This document shows positions 47,502-59,174 of a DNA stretch of 64,000 nt, one piece after another. Every line of letters starts with the position of its first letter. Positions within the stretch are counted from its first letter, which is position 1. The stretch covers positions 27,514,339-27,578,338 of the forward strand of contig NC_133284.1 in assembly GCF_005239225.2 (NCBI RefSeq). The letters are read 5' to 3'. Below the pieces are notes generated by a model that saw only the letters and a list, made by a program, of their open reading frames with translations, was not told where the DNA came from and made no database searches. Position numbers and translations under genes: made by a program. Source of the DNA: Populus alba (taxonomy: Eukaryota; Streptophyta; Magnoliopsida; Malpighiales; Salicaceae).

Positions 47502-50500
47502 TTACCTCCTAGACCGCTTTCTTGGCCTCTTTGCCACCTCCTTTCCTCCGCTGTCCCTGCCACGCTTTCCTGAAACCCTACTCTCCTCTGCTGCCTTCTT
47601 CGATGGCCTCCCAACATTCTTCTTTGATGAACTACTCTCCTGCTTTCCTTGTTTTTTATCACTATTCTTCAACACTCGTTCTTTCCCTCTCTCTCCTTTC
47701 CCACCACTTCCTTCCATTTTTCGCTCTCCACCACTACTAGCTCCTCTACTATTATTCTTTGGTGTCTCTGCAGGAGAATTCTTCTTTATTCTCTTCAAGA
47801 AATCAACGGCACTTTTTTTCTTCTCCAATGGCAATGCCTCATTTTTCTTCTTTTCGGTCTTAGGAGTTTCAGACTTATCAGGTGCGGCAACTTTTGTGTC
47901 AGGGCTTGTATTTTGCTTCTTGCTCGGAGAAGTAGAACCCTTCGCAAGATTCTTATTACCTCTCCTGGTACTTCTTGCACCAGTTACAGGCTTCTCTTCA
48001 GATTTCATCTTTAGCAAACCCTGCTCAACAGCAGGCGGTTTCGGATCATTAACTGGTTTGTTCTCATTGCTTTGCTGCTGCTGCTGCTCAATCTTTTGCC
48101 CTAGGCTAGAAGAGGAAGGCTTAGCCGATATTGAACTGCGTTTACGACAAACTATAACAGGGATGGAAGACTTGTGTTTAGCGAGCAATGAATCTGATCT
48201 TTCAAGTTCACGTTTGGGTTGGGCAGGAATATTTTCTGGCACTACAGTAGATTCAGATTTTTGGGTATCTTTTCTCATTTCATCCATGACGAGGGATCGG
48301 ATTTTGTGGGCGGTGAGTGATTCGACAGAGTGTTTGGGAAAGAAAACTAAAGCATTGTTGAAGAGAAGCAAAAGATCTCGGAAGAACAAAAGATTTGAAG
48401 GAGAGTAGGAGCCTTGTTCTAGCTTTGCTTGTATTGCTTCCAAATCCATATGCTGCCGGATCATGTCTTTATACACACCCATTTCCTGGAGTTTTAAATA
48501 TATGATTATGAATTTCTGATTCTTTACTCAATTATCAATGATAGAAACGATGACTAGCAATCACACAAACAAAGAAGCTTCGCAATTTTAATCTTATTCT
48601 TTTCAAAATTATTAAACTCAGCCTAAGACTCAAATAAGTAAGTTAACTTCTTAGATTAAATCATTTCAATTAAAAAACAAGTTAAAACATTGAAAAAAAA
48701 TTAAAAATTAAAAATCAAAACGGTTTTATCAAGTCAATTACCACGCAGTCAGATAAGCAGCTTAGGTTGATCAAGGTCAAATAAAATATCATTATTTAAA
48801 CAAAATCTAAAATTTAACTGCATCAACTTCACCTAATTTTTAAAAGTCAGAGGCATTATTAAATGGTCTGGGCAAAATTATTGGACAAGCCAAATTCATG
48901 AGAACCGAGAAAAGAACGAGCCAACTGCCTCCATGAAAGCTTGGAATTGTTTTATTTGGCTCTATGAACTGGGCCAAGCTATAATCTTTTCTTTTAGAGG
49001 TGGGACCAAAATGGATAAGGAATTAGGATAATGTGTTGGCAGCTTATTTCACTACAAAAAAAAAAAAAAGGGCAAGAAAAAGTAGGAGATGATGGCTTTA
49101 TCTATTATTATCAGGATTGGTGCTGATTTATTAACTAACAACCCACTGAAGGAACACGTTGTATGAACTCAGGTTTAATCTTTGAAAAATCGTTGATATC
49201 AATACTTATTAATCATCTAATCAATAATTTTTGGGCTAATTTTGGGGAGAGAACTGAGCTGTTTGACTGTATAAAGACGAGAGGGAAGAACAAGCGAATA
49301 TACATGATTAAGGGAAACGACAAGGAAACAAAAAGGTGAAAAAAAATTATCTTTTTAATAATAATTTGCCTCAAGATTTTGTACACACATGCGGATTTAT
49401 TGCCTGTTTTAAAATATTATTTTTTAAAATATTTTTATTTTAAAATATATTAAAATAATATTATTTTTTTCTATTTTTTAAAATTTATTTTTAATATTAA
49501 TACATTAATGCAATTTTAAAATATAAAAAAAATTAAAATTTTAAAAAACTCGAGTAAATCATAATGCTAAACATGAAATTAATCCACATGTCCTCCTTTC
49601 AGACCAATAAAAATAGCTACTTACTATTTTAAAAACTAGATTATTTAAACAAAATAATAATAATAAATATAATAAATTCAACAATTTTTTCTTAAAAAAA
49701 AATAAGATTGTTTAAATATAAACTAAAAACCATAAAAGAAATATTATTCATTAAAAACAAAAACAGAAAATATTAAAAGAAAAGCCCACACCGTACATAC
49801 CTGGCTCTCAAGCAGGCTTTCAAAAAGAGATCCATTTCTGTGGGCCCTAATCATATCTAAAAACCCAACTACCGGTTCAGATTTCACCGCCACCGTTTCC
49901 TCACCGCCTGTTACTGAAACCTCCTCCTTTCTCCCGCTCCCTTTCCTCTTCCTCCCCGAATTCAACGACTCACTACTCAACTGAGTCACCGAGTCGCCAA
50001 ACTCGCACAACTCCTCCCCTCCACCACCCTCATCCAGCGCTTTCCGATTCGACCCGCTCACAACCGGGTCCGGTTCACCAGACCCTCCCTGAACCGGTTC
50101 AACTTCCTCTAATTTCGCCACGGCATCTTCTACCCCACCCGAGGCAGTCGAATTCGATTCATTCACCGACCGGTCCTCCCGGTCCGACTCCTCACCTGAA
50201 ACCGAACCCGGTTTCCCCGGTTCATCCTCTTTTCTCAATTTATCTGGCATCAGATCTGGTTTCTCTGTATTGCCATCTCCTTCTTGAACGCTTCTCTCTC
50301 GCTCTTCCTCCAGTTTTTTCACCTTCAATTGCAAAGTACTGTCAACAAATACGAATTTTTGTTTCAGATCTGAGCAAACCAAAAAACAAAATACAAAAAA
50401 AAAAAAAAAACAAAGAATATTCTTTTTTACAGGATGGAAACATCGTATCGTTGGACCTCTTGTTTCAACTCCGCAACACGGAGTTTACGAAGTTCTTCGA

Positions 50501-50831
50501 GCCATGGAACGCTTATAATATTATTATTAATAATACCAGTGTTAATGTTGTTTTGTTCTTCATCTTGATTATCCTCCTCCGGTGTATGGTTGTGATGGAG
50601 GTTGTTGATGGTGGTGGTATTGAATCTGCGGTTGAGGTCAAGGTATTTCTGCTGGCAAATTTGAGCAGTGGTTAAGAGATGAGGAAGACAGGTTTTGGTT
50701 TGAAGTTCTAAAGCAACGGAATCCCAGTTCTTGAAACCATGACGCTTGACGGCACTTGCTAACAGCAGTTCTTCCCACGTGCCCCATGATTGTTGGTTTT
50801 GGTGGTGAATGTCTTCTTCTTGGTTAGCCAT
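47502..50831 (-). CDS. SANT/Myb-like and bromodomain nuclear protein, three exons
   Basis: On the minus strand the exons are 50831-50431, 50338-49801 and 48485-47502, with GT-AG introns. The joined frame is 640 codons plus TAA. A SANT/Myb-like domain covers about residues 15-75 (SWGTWEELLLASAVKRHGFK, NWDSVALELQ, CQQKYLDLNRRF). A coiled coil spans about 108-155 (EELRKLRVAELKQEVQRYD, LQLKVKKLEEERER). An acidic Ser/Glu-rich linker precedes a bromodomain at about 292-395 (VVGFLDMIRAHRNGSLFESL, then YKDMIRQHMDLEAIQAKLEQ, FFRDLLLLFNNALVFFP). The C-terminus is Lys/Arg/Ser-rich, ending RPRKRSRR, a likely nuclear signal. This is the plant 'DNA-binding bromodomain' family, expected to bind chromatin. 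The Asn that contacts acetyl-lysine (NAxxYNP) is Phe here, so acetyl-lysine binding is doubtful. The first ATG in good context is at 50831. The second intron (1.3 kb) carries an AT-rich repeat. Confidence 0.9.
49404..49556. repeat. Dispersed AT-rich MITE-like repeat, copy 2 (intron of the bromodomain gene)
   Basis: Same composition and phrase order as 22466-22665: runs of TTTTAAAATA, a TTTTTTAAAATTTATTTTTA phrase and a CATTAATGCAATTTTAAAA phrase. It sits in the second intron of the bromodomain gene. Confidence 0.35.
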
Positions 50832-51553
50832 GATTGGTTCGGTTTGGTTTTGATGGGGGAGGGAGCTGAGCTGAGCTAAGTTAGAGTTAGGTCTGCCCTA
50901 CCCTTTTCTTTCCTTCTTTCGATTCTATTCTAAAATTCTGTCCATGCTCTTCACGTCCCTCCTTTTGTTTTCAAAAGTAACAAACAACTTCTAGGGCTTG
51001 TGTGTTTTTTAAATTAATAAAAACAACTTCGTATTTCTCCTTTTTCTTGAATTACCTTTATTTTTTTTTATTTTTTTTAACCTAGGAATAGTATAATAGA
51101 AGAAATTTTATTTTATTAAAAAAAGTTGAAAATGGTTCTTAATTCACCGTTCTACTCTATATATTTTATATTTTACTGTGGATGAAAATAATAAATTTAT
51201 TTTTTTACCATTAAAAAAAGTTTTAGGCTAATAATTAAAGGTATAATTGTCTTTGTAATGAGAGCATATAGGTATTTTTAAAATATTGATGAAGAGCATA
51301 TATTTACTTTTTAAAAAAAGAAAAAGGAAAGCAGTAACATACAAGAAGCAAAATCAAACTCTTGTAAATAGAATCAAGGAATGACAGTGACAAGATGGGG
51401 CCTAGTGATCAAATTGTGTGCTTCGAGACTACAATTCACATTAGAAGGCTATTCTTTGGAAGCTATTTGATAAAAACTAGCTGAAAGAGCCATTCCTAAA
51501 TTTTACAACCTTCTCTTCATCACTTCTCGTCAACTCAAGATGGCATATAATAA
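50832..51553. other. 5' flank of the bromodomain gene and spacer
   Basis: The first 100 bp hold the probable 5' UTR, with GAGCTGAGCTGAGCTAAG at about 50865-50880. The rest is AT-rich, with no gene seen. Bases 51538-51553 are the left target duplication of the SINE. Confidence 0.4.
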
Positions 51554-51745
51554 TGCACTTGAGGTCTTGGCCCAGTGATTGAAAAAACTTGTTCCCTTTC
51601 TCTATATCCTAAGTTCAAACCTTATCGTGCACGCCTGTCACCCCCGCAGTGTCTTACATGCTCACTGGGTTTACAGGATGTTCAGTGAACCATGGGATTA
51701 ATCGTGGTGCGCGCAAGCTGGCCCGAACATCCACGTAAATAAAAA
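51554..51745 (+). mobile_element. tRNA-derived SINE with target duplication
   Basis: This 192-bp unit contains a box-A-like TGGCCCAGTGATTG near 51570 and a box-B-like GTTCAAACC near 51613. A conserved-looking body with CGTGCACGCCTGTCACCCCC and GTGGTGCGCGCAAGCTGG follows, ending in AAATAAAAAA. The flanks AGATGGCATATAATAA (51538-51553) and AGATAGCATACAATAA (51746-51761) are a 16-bp target duplication with two differences. The RNA polymerase III promoter boxes, A-rich tail and long duplication are the marks of a SINE. It resembles the Salicaceae SINE group. Confidence 0.8.
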
Positions 51746-51767
51746 AGATAGCATACAATAACTTATG

Positions 51768-53858
51768 TATTATTCTGGCCAAACTTTTTATGACGCATAA
51801 ATAAGATATTTAAAGGTGGAGAAAATAGTATTAGCATTGGCAAACACCTCTAAAAACTTGAAACCATACTTTCAAGTTCATCAAATAACTATATTGCAGA
51901 CCACTACTAAGGTCGATTCTTTACAAGCTAGAATTATTTGGGTGCCTAGTTAAATGGGCTATAAAACTAGAAGAATTTGGACTTCAACACAAACCTCGTC
52001 CAACAATAAAGGGTCAGACCTTGGTATCTTTCATCACTCAATGTTATTTTATAAAATGTGGGGATACCTTTAATAATCCACATTCAATGACAGAAACTTT
52101 TAGCCATATCAGAAACATTGATAAGATTACATGTGATACTTCCCTCCTAGAAATTGTATGTAAATGGTGCTTCCAACATAAATGAAAGTGGAGCTGGAAT
52201 AGTATTTATCAATCCTGAAGAACAAGTATTAGAATATAGTATTCGTTTTGAGTTCCCTATTACCAACAATGTAGTAGAATATAAAGCTCTTCTTGTTGGA
52301 CTATGTCACGCAGAAGCTTTGAATGCCTATCCTTTCCAAGCTTACAATGATTCTCAATTAGTGGTTAGTTAATGCCAGGAAACAAGTGAAGCAAGAGAAC
52401 CCATCATGCGATCATATCTTCAAAAAGTCACACCTTATCTCAACGTTGAGCATAAAAACATTTCAATCACTCGTATTCCTAAAGAAGACAATCAATGAGC
52501 AAACCTCTTATTTAAATTAGCAAGTTTTGATTTTGTGGAATTTCTTGTCAATGTTTAGGTAGAAGTCTTAGAAGAACCTAATATTGGTAAAGATGATTGG
52601 GTAGTTGCTCTCATCAATATAACAAAAGGATCCCTATTATAAACTATTTGTAGACAAAAGAGCCACCCTCAAACAGAAATGAAGTCACTCGCCTGATAAG
52701 GCGAGCATTGGGATGTTATATAATTGACAACATCTTATCAGAAGATCTATCTTGACTCATTACTGAAAAGTTTGTCCCTAAAGGAGAGCTTCTATATTTT
52801 ACAAAAAAATACATGAAGGCATATGTGGTCTACATACAGGCTCTAGAGCTCTTGCATCTCAAACAACACGGGCAAAATTTTATTAGACAATCATACTCCA
52901 AGATGCCATGAGCCTAGTAAATTAGTGTGTCAAGTGTTAGAGATTTACTTTAGTTCCTCGATAACCATTTGTATAAATGATAGTTATAACTTCCCCTTTG
53001 CCATTTGCATAATGAGAAATAAACATTTTAGGTCCATTCCCTAAGGTCGCCGGCATGAGACAATTTGTCATAGTAGTTGTGGACTATTTTACCAAGTTAA
53101 AGCAGAAGCTCTAGCAAAGATAACCACCAAAAAAATGTTTTCTTTCTTTTAGAAAAATATAATATATCATTTTGGGCTCCCTAAAATTTTGATCACTAAT
53201 AATGGAACGTCATTTGACAACACAAGATGAGAGAACATTGTTAAAGGCTTCATATAGATCATCATTTCTCTTCAGTATCACACCCTCAGATAAATGGTCA
53301 AGCTGAGTTGACTAACATAATTTTGCTCAATGGACTTAAGAAAAAGATAAAGGAAGCCAAGTCATAATGGGCAAAATTGTTGAGTGAAATCTTATAGGCC
53401 TACAGAACAACTTAAAAACATCTATTAGTGAAATGTTATTTCTTCTCACATATAGGACAAAAGCCATGATCCCCGCTAAAATCGATTGTCTAGGCCATCG
53501 AGTTGTTCATTATACCTCAGAAGGCAATGAATAAGGTCTTAAGACCAACCTCAACTTCCTAAAAGAGTCATGTCTAACAACTATAGTTAGGAATGAAGTC
53601 TATTAGCTTAGAACTACTCAATATCACAACATCAAGGTGAAGAATAGAAAATTCAAATTTGGAGACCTCGTGCTTAGAAAACTAAAGGCCATGGGAAATA
53701 GAGAGAGTAGGGGTAAACTAGCTCCAAAATGGGATGATCCTTTCAAAGTTATAAGAATTACCAAAGCCAAAACTTACCATTTACAAGATATGGAAGGAAA
53801 GAATCTCTCTCACACCTGTCATTCAAACCATCTAAAAATATATCATAGTGAATAGAAA
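51768..53858 (+). pseudogene. Ty3/gypsy polyprotein remnant: RT-RNase H, RNase H, integrase, C-terminal domain
   Basis: Read in pieces on the plus strand: 51768-51900 gives YYSGQTFYDA, a stop, then RYLKVEKIVLALANTSKNLK and PYFQVHQITIL, the RT-linked RNase H. Bases 52154-52372 give a second RNase H block with VNGASNINESGAGIVFINPE and NNVVEYKALLVGL. Bases 52800-52950 give a worn integrase zinc finger, GLHTGSRALASQTTRAKFY. Bases 53055-53400 give the integrase core, with VVDYFTK, YHFGLPKILITNNGTSFDN and SHPQINGQAELTN in shifting frames. Bases 53637-53855 give the C-terminal KFGDLVLRKLK, GKLAPKWDDPFKVIRI and NHLKIYH. Having RNase H before integrase defines Ty3/gypsy, and the dual RNase H suggests the Tat-type lineage. 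Gag, protease and most of the RT are missing upstream. Confidence 0.85.
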
Positions 53859-54953
53859 TGTGTATTTTCATATATGGATATTTACATTTCTTTATCATTG
53901 TGTATGGCCTATAAAATCCTAAGGGGTGGTATGTGTTCTCTCCATAGGCTATCATCAAGGGATGAACTTGGTCTCTCTACATGATACTATTCTTTAGCTT
54001 CCTTCATGACCTTTCTCTCTTCAACCCGCCTACTATTGGAGTGGGCACGCATCATAAATGTCTAAAAACAAAAGAGATAATATAAGTTATTTTTCATAAT
54101 AGCATAAAAACAAAATTAAATTAAATTAAATTAAATTTCTATCTTACTTGAGAAGTCATATGTCCAATAATAGTCGGAGGACAATTAAAGTTAGGGTTGA
54201 TCATTCCTTCCATGTCTTAAGGAAATGTGAGGAGTTTTTCCAATGTTTTCATCATGTTCAACTTAAGATTGAAGAAGATGTCCTCTACATTGGAAGGTGA
54301 AGGAGTTTGACTGGAAGACTCAAGAAATAAGTAAACTAGACTTGAAGGAGTAGGACCACTATGTAGAATGGAAATAATCTCCACATTAGAATTTGAATAG
54401 ATAAAGACTCTCATTCTCTTTCAATAAAAAGCAACCTCCAAAATAACTGAGATTGGAGTTGGCACCTCGGGACCTCCTGATAGGGAAGAGCGAGACCCTT
54501 CATTGCCTCTTGACAAACCTCATCAACAAAAATATTAGTTACATAAATATCCTCAGGAACATCCTTAGCTTGGACTTAGACCGTTGAAATCTCCTCAATG
54601 TTAATTTGATTGGAAGACTTAACATTTCATCTTCACTTCAATGGTTAATTTTCTTCAAAAGAGGAGTTGCCACTAGGATAGGGCATAGAAACGTGATTAA
54701 GCGTAGACAGGGTAGACCCACTGAATTTGAATCCAACAGTCCCAGGTAAAGACCATGTATAAAGAAACAATAAAGGAATGAAATGTATTGAAATAAATAA
54801 ATAAAAACATATGAAAGCAAAATTACCTCAAATGACATATATCCCTTTAGGCATACAATTGATGTCATATTAAGTGTGAGGTTATCTAACCTGGTATAAA
54901 CAATCTCCTCCTTTGAGCTCAAGAATGATTTTTCATTTACACTCGCTAGGGGT
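53859..54953 (+). other. Post-integrase spacer of the gypsy element
   Basis: This is noncoding sequence between the integrase end and the presumed 3' LTR. Tat-type elements usually have a long spacer here. Small minus-strand open stretches (54217-54414, 54638-54922) show no domain. Confidence 0.45.
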
Positions 54954-55800
54954 GTACACTTAAAGAACTTGGACTTTGTAGTCAGCCAAGCTCAATGTAA
55001 CGTAGGTTTGGTGAACATGTCAGGCCCAAAGAACTTGGACTAGGTAAACAATCAAACCCAAGGTAACATGGGTCTAATAAACATCTCAGACCCAAAGAAC
55101 TTGGACATTACATAGTTATAAGGTTATAAGCCTAATCCTAGACGATCCTCTACAATATAAATATTAAAGACGTGATAAACCATTATATCTCTCCATTTAG
55201 AATAATCATTCATATTAAGGTAATAATTTTTCTATACTTAAAGGTGTAAACAAGGTCACTTACCATATTTATTATCTTATTAATGATATGTAAGAGATAG
55301 TTGCCTCCCATTAATATCACCGAAAATAGAGGACTTTCCAGTCTTTCTTTTCTCAGAAAATGACAAGGTTTGGAGAGGTATAAATACCCTCTTAACCATC
55401 CAGGTAAAAAGGTTGATAACTTTTCATCTTTTAAGATAAAAAATACATAGATTTCAGAGCATTAACCAACTTAAAATTCAAAAACAAACATCTTTGTTCC
55501 TTGAATTTAAGGCTTTTTTTAATCATTCATTGTCTTAAGTTATTTTATACTTGTCTTATAAATATACCGACTTTATCATCGAAGAGTCTTTAAGTCTTTT
55601 TTATTGGGACTGTTTTTACAGGTATTCAAGCTTATATTATTAGCCTCGAGTTTCTTAGATTAAAACAAAGAAATTTAAGCACTTGAATATATTGATTAAC
55701 CACTATTTCAAACACTAAATAACCTAATAGTAACATATCTTGGATTTTAGGATATCATCACCTACAATTGAAATTTGGTAAATGATAATTAACTACTTCC
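54954..55800 (+). repeat. Probable 3' LTR of the gypsy element, with tandem U3 repeats
   Basis: At 54960-55100 a unit of about 66 bp, with AAAGAACTTGGACT, CAA(G/A)CTCAA-like and GGTAACATGGGTCT phrases, is repeated a little over twice. A TATAAATACC box lies near 55380. After about 55560 come phrases like ACTTTATCATCGAAGAGTCT and TTTTTACAGGTA that resemble the R/U5 part of Tat-type LTRs. The boundaries are estimates and no 5' LTR was found. Confidence 0.5.
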
Positions 55801-57100
55801 CAAAAGTTATTCAAGAATTTGTAGGTGCCAACCTATATTGGTGGAGGGGTGAGTTGATCGGTTCAATTTGGTTTGTAGGAATTCAAATGTGTGGTTTGGA
55901 TTAAAAAATTCTAAAGAAATTAAAAAAAGAAATCAACATTTTAAATCTAATCAAATTAGAACAAAAATAAAAAATTGATCGGTTCAATTTCGTTTGTATC
56001 AATTTTACTTTTGTTAAAGCTAAATAAATTTAAATGAGAGAAAAAAATAAAAATTAGGCTTGATTTATTTAGACAAAATAGATTATTTGGTTCAATTTGA
56101 TTATTTATATTATCAATTTTTTTGGTTAATTTGATTTCAGGTCAATTTTTAAAATCTAAAACCGAATCAAATTATTATTTTTTCTAATCAAACCATCCAA
56201 CAAATTTAATTTTATTAGTTTTTTTCAGTTTTTCAAATCAATTACAGATATTCAAGATAATCTAGTTGTTTTGCTCATCCATGTTTTCCATGTTTTGGAG
56301 ATCAATGTTTAGCCAATGAATCTGTATTTCCGAGTTTTTGTTCTCCAAGGTATTTGAGTCACTATGGTTTTTTCAGAAACTATATATTTAACCCCTTATA
56401 TGTTTTTAAATCCATTCATAATTTATTCTTTCCATGTTCCATTTCAATTTATTTTGTTTTATTTTAAGAAAAAGAAAGGAAAAGAAAGTAGATGAAATGG
56501 AAAGGTTGGTGAGAAAATAAAATATTTTTTTAAAATAAATACTGCTAAATTAAGTTCTGGATGAAGGGACTTTTTTATTATTTTGTATACTTCATAAATT
56601 AAATATTTAGTTTTTTTTAATACATATGAACTAAGCACACCATCTCCCCATCCCTCTTATTCATGTTGTTTTTTTTTCCCTTCTTATCAAACAAGTTAAA
56701 TCCATTCTTAAAAAGAGTAAGAGAAGAAAAGCTAATTAGTGCTGTTATAATTAACTCCTAAGGCATAATCAGTGTTATTACAACCGAATACAGATGGTTG
56801 TCCTTTCTCCTGTCATGATATCAATATTGGGCCAAATTGATAGGCTTTGTAGCTCAAAGACCAAATCTAAAACTTCAAATAATATGGACTAAAGAAGATA
56901 AAAGACAAGCCGAAGAACATTTAGTTGATGACATAAAAATTGACACGTTTGATTGGATACAATGATGTTAAGTAAGAAATCAACTTAATGTTTTTAATTA
57001 ATGATTAATTAAAAACAATAATTAATACTTTCAATTATAATATTTATAAAAAAAATTATAATATTTTTATATTGATACTTTTAATTATTATACAAATAAT
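55801..57100. other. AT-rich gene-free interval
   Basis: Two copies of AATTGATCGGTTCAATTT lie at 55855 and 55975 in similar contexts, about 120 bp apart. The rest is AT-rich with no gene. A putative polypurine stretch is at 56463-56515. Confidence 0.4.
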
Positions 57101-57265
57101 TATATTTATAATATAAATAATTATATTTAGAAACCTAAGACCCAATTATTGGGTTCTAACATAGGATCCATTAACATTAGGTCCTAACACAAGAAGCAAA
57201 AGAAATGGCACCTGACGCAGAACCTAAGAAAATTGGATTCTGACACACGACTTGTTATTGGGAGG

Positions 57266-57520
57266 CAAGGCTACAAGACCCAAAGGATTTAAGTTTGCAC
57301 CCTAGCCGCACCCAAGCTCCTTGGTTAGGGTGGCCTTTTCCTACCCTAAGTTTCTGGGATCTGGAAGAGAATGCCTGATCCAAGAGAAAAGAAAAAAAAA
57401 ATACAGATGGGTCAAGTGGGGTTACAAGACCCAAGAGATTTAGGTTTGCATTATTTTCCTACCGCAAGTTTCTTGAATCTGGAAGAGAATGTTTGACCAA
57501 GAGAAAAGAGAAAAAATGAA
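57266..57520. repeat. Tandem duplication, units about 145 and 105 bp
   Basis: Unit one (57266-57411) and unit two (57415-57520) share TTACAAGACCCAA-like, GATTTA(A/G)GTTTGCA, TTTTCCTACC, AAGTTTCT and ATCTGGAAGAGAATG phrases. Both end in GAGAAAAGA(G)AAAAAA. The second lacks about 35 bp from the middle. Confidence 0.65.
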
Positions 57521-57732
57521 AAACAATCATTGATGGGTACTGCTAGGGGCAAGACCCACGCTGATTGATCATGCTCGTAGCAAGAGCCAGGCTTATGGGT
57601 CATGCGATGACTGAACCCAAAGCTTTTTTGAGTCTTTCTGAAGGTAGGACTCAATTTAATAAATTATTCTTGGATGTAGGCGCAGTTAGACCCAATCTCA
57701 ATATATTTAAAAACAACAAAAAAATATATCAA

Positions 57733-58507
57733 AAATATTAATTTGAAGTAAAACAAAAAAAATAAAGAAATTTCAAAAAAAAAAAACTCAAAGCATTTTT
57801 GAAACGCAAAACCAAACATACTTTAATAAGGAAATTCAACCCAACTTGAAATGAAAAAAAAATTATCATCACCCAACTTTTGTATAATATAAAATAAAAG
57901 TCACATTAATTTATTTTCTCTTTAAAGTATGAAAAAAATCAATAAGAAAAATTCAAGAGGAAAAAAAATTGAAAATATCTTAATATATTTTTTAAAAAAT
58001 ATATTAAGATAATATTTTCTTATTTTTTAAATCTATTTTTTATATAATCACATCAAAATAATACAGAAACAACTTAATATGAATTAAAGGAAAAAATATT
58101 AATTTTAAGTAACGAAAAAATAAAAAAATTATCAAATTGTTTTCAAGGTATTTTTGAAAACCAAAATCAAACATGCTTTAATAAGAAAATTCAACATCAC
58201 CTAAAATGAAAAAAAAAATAAAATTATCATCACCCTATTTTTGTATAATATATATAAAAAAATCACATTAATTTATTTCCTCTTTAAAGTGTGAAAACAA
58301 AAATCAATAAGAGAAAAGAAAAAAGAAAAAAAATCAAGAGAGTAAAAAAATAAAATTGGAAATATCTTAAATATTTTTAAAAAAATATATTGAGATAATA
58401 TATTTTTATTTTTTTTACATTTATTTTTTATATAATTACATCAAAAGAATAATAAAAAAAACATCTTAATATGAATTAAGGAAAAATATTAATTTGAAGT
58501 AAAGAAA
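57733..58507. repeat. Tandem duplication, period about 360-390 bp, containing MITE-like repeat
   Basis: Two long units start with AATATTAATTT(G/T)AAGTAA at about 57733 and 58095, and a third start is at 58485. Shared phrases in order include AACCAAACATACTTTAATAAG-like, AATTCAAC, TTATCATCACCC, TTTGTATAATATA, CACATTAATTTATTT and CTCTTTAAAG. Each unit ends with the AT-rich dispersed repeat (57960-58065 and 58350-58450). Confidence 0.65.
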
Positions 58508-59174
58508 AAAATAAATAATAATAATAACCATAATAATAATAATTGATTTTACCCTTAAAATCAAATATATGTTTTTCTTTTTCTATAGCTATAATATTTA
58601 TTTGAATTTTATTAATATTAATGCATTTAATAATGATAATATTTAACTTATCTGTCCAAGTTCTTATATTTTTCTATTTTTAAAAGAAAGTTTATTTTTT
58701 TCTTTGATGGTAGTAATATTTTTTAAAAAACATCTGGTAATTACAAAAAAAAAATAAAAATAGTAATAATGATTCTTAATTTTACCCTTCAAATCATATC
58801 TATTATTTTTTTTCAATATTAATAATATTTTTTTACAAATTTATTATTTATTATATGTATAATATTAATTATAATAAAAATAATAGTATTTTTAATATTA
58901 ATTATGATAAAAAAAAATCATAATATTTATATCACAAATAATAATATTTTTAATACTAATACTTTTAATTATAATAAAAATAATATTATTTAGAATACAA
59001 ATAATAATATTTATCATATTAATAATAGTATGGAACTTGTCTGACCAAAGTTTTGATAGTAATAATTTTTTTTTAAAACAATTATTAACGATAATGATAA
59101 CAATAACAACAACAACAACAATAATAATAATAATTGATATTATTTTATTTTATTTTTTTATTTTTTCTTCAGGG
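58508..59174. other. Microsatellite-rich AT sequence
   Basis: There are many (AAT)n, (ATT)n and (AAC)n runs, for example at 58516-58540 and 59095-59130. There is no gene. Confidence 0.5.

Noticed and set aside
47422..48408. Long plus-strand frame of 328 codons
   Set aside because: It lies antisense to exon 3 of the bromodomain gene; Lys/Ser-rich code on one strand gives Phe/Leu/Ser-rich open frames on the other.
55830..55855. TTGGTGGAGGGG as a gypsy primer binding site after an LTR
   Set aside because: Too many mismatches to a tRNA 3' end, and the coding order already places the LTR at the 3' side.
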